From assembly GCA_903953195.1 (NCBI GenBank), contig CAJBIS010000483.1, positions 1 through 10,587 of the forward strand: DNA of 10,587 bases. Reading direction: 5' to 3'. Within the stretch, counting starts at the first letter, position 1; every line of letters starts with the position of its first letter. The notes under the pieces are model-generated. The model worked only from the letters and a program-made list of their open reading frames with translations, was not told where the DNA came from and made no database searches. The position numbers and the translations under genes are program-made. The DNA comes from an uncultured Actinomycetes bacterium (GTDB lineage Bacteria; Actinomycetota; Acidimicrobiia; Acidimicrobiales; Microtrichaceae). Positions 6,541-10,587 of this stretch are shown here, piece after piece.

Positions 6541-7359
6541 CTACGCTCCCGAGTCCGACGAACCGCTCGCCGGCGCCGGTCGACCCGACGGGAGGTCGCG
6601 CCGGGTGCGCCGCAGGGTCTCCAGCAGCTCCGGCGTGCCCGCCGAGACCAGCGTGCGCCGGGCGCCGGGTTCCAGCGTCACCAGGTCACGCCCCTCGATG
6701 TCGACCAGGTGTCCACCGGCCTCGGTGAGCACCAGCGCCCCACCCAGGTAGTCCCACGGGTTGATCGCGTCGACCGTGCAGTCCATCGACCCGTCGAACG
6801 TGCCGTCGGCGACCGCGCACAGGTCGAGCGCCATGGCACCCATCGTGCGGTACTGCTTCCATCGTCCGTGCGCGCCGGCGTACCCGTTGAGGACGAGCAC
6901 CGACGAGGTCACCTCGGTCACCTCCGAGGCCCGGATGCGCACGCCGTCCCGGGTCGCGCCGCCGCCACGCACCGCCTGGTGGCGCACGCCGGTGGCCAGG
7001 TTGGCGACGACCGCCGCTCGCAGACCATCGGCGTCGATGGCGGCCAGACTCGCGGCGTACCACGGGATGTTCCGAGATGCGTTGGTGGAACCGTCGACCG
7101 GATCGACGACCACGACCACATCCCGCTCGACGCCGTGCAGGCCGGACTCCTCGGACAGCACCCCGACCCCGGCGGCGTCGAGCACGCCTCGGGCCGCGGC
7201 GTCGGTCGCGAGGTCGAGGGCGTACTGGCCGGGCCGCTCGCCCCGGTCCCGCAGGCCCGCCGGATGCTCCGCCCGGTAGTCGGCGAGCGCGACGGCGATG
7301 GCGTCCGCGGTGGCACCCAGCAGTTCGATCAGCGCGTCGTCACTCCAGCCCCCGGACAT
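6541..7359 (-). CDS. Inositol monophosphatase family phosphatase
   Basis: This 272-residue, metal-dependent phosphatase belongs to the IMPase/SuhB/CysQ/HisN group and should act in the cytosol on a small sugar, inositol or nucleotide phosphate. The metal-site motifs are present: D49-LAT-D53, E70 in LSEESG, D86-PVD-G-S (86-91, the DPxDGxxN block), and W202-D203 in INPWDYLGGALVLTEAGG. A Pro/Ser-rich tail (about 256-272) extends past the fold. The ATG at 7359 is supported by TACGCT exactly 6 bases upstream. It is the first gene of a two-gene unit with the Nudix gene. In actinobacteria such enzymes include inositol phosphatases and histidinol phosphatase HisN; I cannot choose between them. Confidence 0.93.
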   Translation of the reverse strand: MSGGWSDDALIELLGATADAIAVALADYRAEHPAGLRDRGERPGQYALDLATDAAARGVLDAAGVGVLSEESGLHGVERDVVVVVDPVDGSTNASRNIPWYAASLAAIDADGLRAAVVANLATGVRHQAVRGGGATRDGVRIRASEVTEVTSSVLVLNGYAGAHGRWKQYRTMGAMALDLCAVADGTFDGSMDCTVDAINPWDYLGGALVLTEAGGHLVDIEGRDLVTLEPGARRTLVSAGTPELLETLRRTRRDLPSGRPAPASGSSDSGA

Positions 7360-7365
7360 GCCCGG

Positions 7366-7371
7366 AGCGTA
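7366..7371 (-). promoter_or_regulatory. -10 element TACGCT for leaderless IMPase gene
   Basis: On the minus strand TACGCT is followed by CCGGGC and then ATG at 7359. This is the same 6-base spacing as at 396, 5193 and 8202. It shares its TA step (7370-7371) with a plus-strand TACCGT, so one site could fire both ways. Confidence 0.5.
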
Positions 7372-7375
7372 CCGT
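7370..7375 (+). promoter_or_regulatory. Possible -10 element TACCGT for the 7437 gene
   Basis: TACCGT on the plus strand overlaps the IMPase -10. A start near 7382 would give a leader of about 55 bases containing AAGG (7425-7428), eight bases before the ATG at 7437. The support is position and similarity to the other -10 elements only. Confidence 0.35.
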
Positions 7376-7436
7376 TCGTCCGTCGTGACCGAATCCCGGT
7401 TCCCTCGCGACCCCCGGGGCTGGCAAGGTAGGGGCG

Positions 7437-8000
7437 ATGGCAGTCATCGATGTGGCCGGATTCATGTCCGACCTGAAGAACCATGCCGCCGACCACGGCT
7501 TCCACGTCCACGACGAACGGCACTTCGTCGAGACGTACTCCATGCGTCAGGCGTGGGAGGTCGACCTGCACCCCGAGGAGGCGTGCGGCGGACCTCTCGA
7601 GTTCCACCTGTCGATCGAGGTCGACCCGCGCACTCTGCTGGCGTTCGAGGACCTGGTGCTCAGCATCGACGAGGAGGACACCCCGGAGGACGTCCACTTC
7701 CTCCCGATGACCTTCACGTGGTCGCTGCCGCCGCTCCCCCACTGTCCGGACCTGCTGTTGCTCGCCACCGAGCTCGCCGGGATCGGCGGGCCCGACCTCC
7801 CGGTCGAGGTCTCCGCGGTCGACTCGTTCCCGACGGTGACCGACCCGTCCGAGCGTTCGCTGAGCGCCGTCGCCCGCATCGACGTGAGCCTCAGCCAGGT
7901 GTACGTGGGCCAGGAGATGCTCTGCGACACCCTCGAGCGGTGCCTCGATGTCAGCAGGTTCCTGCTGGACTCGGCACCCTCGTGGCTCGACGACCTCTGA
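7437..8000 (+). CDS. Conserved-looking hypothetical protein, acidic, soluble
   Basis: I do not recognise this 187-residue protein. It is acidic, with runs such as SIDEEDTPEDVHF (77-89). It is rich in His and Trp in its first half (HAADHGFHVHDERHF at 17-30) and has no signal peptide or membrane span. Alternating hydrophobic stretches (EVDLHP, LEFHLSIEVD, MTFTWSLPP, SAVARIDVSLSQVYV) suggest a beta-sheet core flanked by helices at both ends. Four cysteines (50, 103, 163, 169) are spread out with no obvious metal motif. The ATG at 7437 has AAGG eight bases upstream. It stands alone between the divergent IMPase unit and the sigma-factor pair. The codon bias matches its neighbours, which supports a real gene. 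Confidence 0.8.
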   Translation: MAVIDVAGFMSDLKNHAADHGFHVHDERHFVETYSMRQAWEVDLHPEEACGGPLEFHLSIEVDPRTLLAFEDLVLSIDEEDTPEDVHFLPMTFTWSLPPLPHCPDLLLLATELAGIGGPDLPVEVSAVDSFPTVTDPSERSLSAVARIDVSLSQVYVGQEMLCDTLERCLDVSRFLLDSAPSWLDDL

Positions 8001-8068
8001 CAGCGGTCACACCACGACAACGGGTGCATCCGAGACGCCCCTGACAGGCGAATCACTCCTGAACATGT

Positions 8069-8097
8069 CGGGACCGGCGACCGTTCGTCGCATCCCG
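8069..8097 (+). terminator. Hairpin downstream of the 7437 gene, possible terminator
   Basis: An outer stem CGGGA/TCCCG encloses an inner stem GCGAC/GTCGC with loop CGTTC; an uneven internal loop (CCG against A) lies between them. The hairpin starts 69 bases after the stop at 8000 and ends about 93 bases before the sigma -10. There is no T-tract, so it would be a weak or non-canonical terminator, or only a leader structure. The rest of the 8001-8189 gap shows nothing I can name. Confidence 0.3.
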
Positions 8098-8189
8098 GCC
8101 AGGACAGGACGGGACCGCCGCATGAGCGCATCGAGTCGAGGACACGGGTCGTGAGCGCCCTCGCGTTCACGGCGCCCCCACCGAGCCGG

Positions 8190-8195
8190 TACATT
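8190..8195 (+). promoter_or_regulatory. -10 element TACATT for leaderless sigma-factor gene
   Basis: TACATT is followed by TCGCTC and then GTG at 8202, the same 6-base spacing seen at three other genes here. It lies inside the longer open frame that begins at 8151. This argues that the true start is 8202. Confidence 0.55.
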
Positions 8196-8201
8196 TCGCT
8201 C

Positions 8202-8756
8202 GTGGATCGCGCCCGGCCGACCCCCGACGACGACGTCGTCAACGCCTTCGTCAACGGCGACGAGTCCGCGTTGAAGCACCTGTACGACGCCCACAGTCGG
8301 CTCGTGCACAGCTACTGCCGGCGGGTCGTCGGCGCCGACCTGGCCGCCGATGTGACCCAAGAGGTGTTCATCGCTGCGTGGAAGAGCCGGGACCGTTTCC
8401 GGCCCGACCAGGGGACGCTGACCGGCTGGATCATGGGTATCGCCCGGTTCAAGGCGATCGATGCCACCCGGGCTCGGGCCCGCCGCCCGCAACTCGTCGA
8501 CGAGCACGCACCCGAGGTCGCCGACGACCCGACCGACGCCGATGACCTCGCACTGCGCATGTTGCTGACCGACGCGCTGCAGCATCTGCCGGAGCGGGCA
8601 CGTCAGATGGTGGAGCTGGCGTTCTTCGAGGACCTGACCCACACCGAGATCGCCGAGCGGACGAACCAGCCGCTCGGTACCGTGAAGAGCGACATCCGGC
8701 GGGGCCTGGAGCGCCTCCGTCGCAACCTGGAGGGCTTCGATGCGGCTCGAGCTTGA
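8202..8756 (+). CDS. ECF-type RNA polymerase sigma factor
   Basis: This 184-residue alternative sigma factor directs RNA polymerase to a stress regulon. Sigma region 2 spans about 20-93, with DVTQEVFIAAWKSRDRF (50-66) in regions 2.2-2.3 and the helix GTLTGWIMGIARFKAIDATR. A short acidic linker (97-118) leads to region 4 (about 123-176), with the helix-turn-helix LTHTEIAERTNQPLGTVKSD. I chose GTG 8202 over the longer GTG at 8151 because of the TACATT -10 and because the extra 17 residues lie outside the sigma fold. Its end overlaps the anti-sigma gene by 17 bases. It resembles the SigK/SigL-type group regulated by RskA-like anti-sigma factors; that grouping is inferred from the partner. Confidence 0.93.
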   Translation: MDRARPTPDDDVVNAFVNGDESALKHLYDAHSRLVHSYCRRVVGADLAADVTQEVFIAAWKSRDRFRPDQGTLTGWIMGIARFKAIDATRARARRPQLVDEHAPEVADDPTDADDLALRMLLTDALQHLPERARQMVELAFFEDLTHTEIAERTNQPLGTVKSDIRRGLERLRRNLEGFDAARA

Positions 8757-9405
8757 CGAACTGACCGACGACGCCGCCGAGCGTGCGGCCTTCGAGCAGA
8801 TCGCCGTCATCCTGTCGGCGACGACGCCCGAGGACGTGGCAACCGACGACCCGCCCGCTGACCTGTGGGACCAGATCGTCGCCCGCCTCCGCGACGAGAC
8901 CGCAACCGCCGACACCTCCGTGGGTGGGGGCGCCGAGGCGACGGTCACCTCGCTCGAATCCCGCCGGAACCGGAACCTCAGCCGCTACTTCATGGCGACC
9001 GCCGCTGCGGTGCTCGTGGTCGTGGCCGTCGGCGCACTCGTCGTGAACCGGACGTCGACCGGCGGCACGGAACTCGTGGCCTCGACCGACCTCGGACTCC
9101 TCGCAGGCGGCGGTGCCGGTTCGGCACAGCTCGTCCAGCGAGCCGACGGCCTCCACGTCGTCGTCGACGTCAGCAACCTGTCGCCGGCCGAGCGCCAGGA
9201 CTTCTACGAGCTGTGGTTGCTGGCCCCTGACGGCAGCAACCCGCAGTCGCTGAAGAAGTTCACGGCGAGTTCCGGCCAGATCGACGTGCCGGTCCCCGCC
9301 GGTGTCGACACCTCGTCGTTCCCCGTCGTCGACATCTCCGAAGAGGTCGACGACGGCGACACCTCGCACTCCGGCAAGAGCATCCTGCGCGGCACGCTCA
9401 GCTGA
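8740..9405 (+). CDS. RskA-type membrane anti-sigma factor
   Basis: This 221-residue single-pass membrane protein should sequester the sigma factor encoded immediately upstream. A cytosolic N-terminus (1-80) precedes one transmembrane helix (about 83-102, YFMATAAAVLVVVAVGALVV). The extracytoplasmic part (about 110-221) carries the anti-sigma-K/RskA C-terminal pattern, with FYELWLLAPDG (155-165), PVVDISEEVDDGD (195-207) and HSGKSILRG at the end. The N-terminal part has no HxxxCxxC zinc motif and no cysteine at all, so release should depend on proteolysis rather than thiol redox. The ATG at 8740 has GGAGGG five bases upstream, inside the sigma gene, implying translational coupling. The stop lies in a hairpin shared with the convergent gene. 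Confidence 0.9.
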   Translation: MRLELDELTDDAAERAAFEQIAVILSATTPEDVATDDPPADLWDQIVARLRDETATADTSVGGGAEATVTSLESRRNRNLSRYFMATAAAVLVVVAVGALVVNRTSTGGTELVASTDLGLLAGGGAGSAQLVQRADGLHVVVDVSNLSPAERQDFYELWLLAPDGSNPQSLKKFTASSGQIDVPVPAGVDTSSFPVVDISEEVDDGDTSHSGKSILRGTLS

Positions 9406-9436
9406 GCGGATCGGTCGGGCCAGACGTCCCGTTCAG
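9402..9436. terminator. Shared hairpin between convergent genes, possible bidirectional terminator
   Basis: CTGAGCGG (9402-9409) pairs with CCGTTCAG (9429-9436) as an 8-bp stem with one G-T wobble and a 19-base loop. Each arm contains the TGA stop of one of the two converging genes. There is no T-tract on either side, so the terminator role is tentative. Confidence 0.35.
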
Positions 9437-10587
9437 AGGTAGTCGCGGTCGAGCAGATCGCGGAATGCCACCCAACCCGGCACCGCCGGCAGGAACGTCG
9501 CCGTCACCTGGTACGCCAGCGACGCGGCCACGGCCACGTCCTGACTGGCGCCCGCCGCCGTGAGCGCCCCCGCCACACCGACGGAGGACACGGCGGTCGA
9601 GCCACCCGGGATCGGGACCGCGAACGCCAGCGTGGACACACCCGTGTTGATGAGCAGGATCGTCCAGTAGTTCACCGGTGGACCGAACGCCGCGACGCAG
9701 CTGTAGAGCACCGCGGCGTACAGCAGCGCGTTGCCCGCCCAGCCGAGCACCAGCTGCGCGAACTGGCGTGGCGACCTGGCCACGTCGCGAATGACGCCCC
9801 ACGCACTCTGTGCGGGTTCGACCACACGCCTGCGGATCGCCGGGATGCCGAACACGATCGCCGAGACCACGCCGATCACCACCGCAGCGATGAGCAGCAG
9901 ACCGAACAGCGATGACGGCGACAGCGACTCGGTGTGCAGCGAGATCGGCGAGAGGAACAGCGCGATCAGGCACACCGTGCTGGTCACGACCACGTTCGCG
10001 ACACCCGACACGATGCCACCAGCCGCCACGGCGCCAGCCAGATCGACGCCCTGCTTCTGCAGGTACCGAACCTGGGCCGCGAGGCCGCCGATCGAGGGGA
10101 TCGCCAGGTTCGCGAAGGTGAGCGACAGCTGCAGCTCGGTGGTGCGAGCGAGCGGGATGCGGATCCGGACGCTGCCCATCAACGCGACGGCGGTCGCGAG
10201 GTTCGTACTCAGCGAGATGACGATGGCCAGCACGATCCACTGGGGGCTGGCCTGCGACATGGTCGCCCACAGCGTCGCCGGATCGCCGACCTGCGTGAGC
10301 AGCGCAGCGACACCGAGGAACGTGCCGATGACGAGCAACAGCGTTGAGCCCGAGATGCGGTGGAGCTCGTTGAGACGTGGCGGTTCGACGTCGACCGCGT
10401 GCGCTGCCGTCGCACGCAGCGACTCGAGTTCCTTGGCGATGCGCTTGCGCTCGTCGCGGTCGTGTCCGTGCAACGACGCCGGCAGCGTGGCGGTCTGCAG
10501 CACGGGCAGCACCGCCAGGAGCCGATCGCGCCCCAACCCGAACGCCGCGGCCGCAACCGCCCGATCCGGCCCCACCAGCCGCGGCGG
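9433..10587 (-). CDS. YbhN/LPG-synthase-like transmembrane protein, C-terminal part (partial)
   Basis: The frame is open to the right edge, giving 384 residues with no clear start; a GTG at 10575 is possible but probably internal. A short soluble stretch (1-78), including a helical segment VAAAAFGLGRDRLLAVLPVLQ and a charged HDRDERKRIAKELESL helix, is followed by about eight membrane spans (near 80-98, 116-138, 152-173, 188-212, 225-248, 278-301, 308-326, 353-376). The pattern, with NLAIPSIGGLAAQVRYL and PIPGGSTAVSSVGVAG, is that of the flippase-like UPF0104/LPG_synthase_TM family. In that family the second motif usually carries a Glu, here apparently Ser. Actinobacterial versions are often fused to an upstream kinase-like domain, which would lie outside the window. 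Lipid or glycolipid translocation is a family-level guess. Confidence 0.87.
   Translation of the reverse strand, partial: PPRLVGPDRAVAAAAFGLGRDRLLAVLPVLQTATLPASLHGHDRDERKRIAKELESLRATAAHAVDVEPPRLNELHRISGSTLLLVIGTFLGVAALLTQVGDPATLWATMSQASPQWIVLAIVISLSTNLATAVALMGSVRIRIPLARTTELQLSLTFANLAIPSIGGLAAQVRYLQKQGVDLAGAVAAGGIVSGVANVVVTSTVCLIALFLSPISLHTESLSPSSLFGLLLIAAVVIGVVSAIVFGIPAIRRRVVEPAQSAWGVIRDVARSPRQFAQLVLGWAGNALLYAAVLYSCVAAFGPPVNYWTILLINTGVSTLAFAVPIPGGSTAVSSVGVAGALTAAGASQDVAVAASLAYQVTATFLPAVPGWVAFRDLLDRDYL

Overview
The window is about 70% G+C chromosomal DNA, densely packed on both strands, with many GTG starts and GTGA stop/start overlaps. Together with the DUF222-HNH protein, the RskA-like anti-sigma factor and the YbhN-type flippase-like protein, this points to a high-GC actinobacterium. 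A relative of Ilumatobacter (Acidimicrobiia) is my guess from general style, not from any search. I see no insertion sequence, CRISPR array, tRNA or rRNA.

Layout. (1) 1-197, minus: the N-terminal part of a TetR-family repressor, running off the left edge. (2) 198-395: a divergent control region with a CTTAC-N5-GTAAG palindrome that contains a symmetric TACTGTA -10-like element. (3) 396-3688, plus: a probable four-gene catabolic operon of nitrilase-superfamily amidohydrolase, DinB-fold putative metalloenzyme, divergent SDR protein and FMN-dependent alpha-hydroxy-acid oxidase. The last three are joined by 4-base GTGA overlaps. (4) 3663-5087, minus: a DUF222/HNH endonuclease-like protein whose end overlaps the oxidase gene. 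(5) 5193-6035, plus: a classical SDR dehydrogenase. (6) 6004-7359, minus: an inositol-monophosphatase-family phosphatase followed after 9 bases by a Nudix hydrolase, whose end overlaps the SDR gene. (7) 7437-8000, plus: a protein of unknown function. (8) 8202-9405, plus: an ECF-type sigma factor overlapping a membrane-anchored RskA-type anti-sigma factor. (9) 9433-10587, minus: the C-terminal membrane part of a YbhN/LPG-synthase-like protein, running off the right edge.

How the genes may work together. The TetR gene and the four-gene operon look like a ligand-inducible catabolic unit: an amide or related C-N bond is hydrolysed, and an SDR plus an FMN oxidase process a hydroxy acid or alcohol. 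The substrate cannot be read from sequence. The sigma/anti-sigma pair is a self-contained envelope- or redox-stress switch. The IMPase/Nudix pair looks like phosphate-ester housekeeping.

The most informative sequence-level pattern is a recurring start signal. TAnnnT lies exactly 6 bases before the start codon at four genes (396, 5193, 7359, 8202) and 7 bases before at a fifth (5087). This is the layout of leaderless transcripts and it decides two start codons here. I found no clear new defence or mobile system. The best candidate for new biology is the TetR-controlled operon with its DinB-like protein and degenerate SDR.
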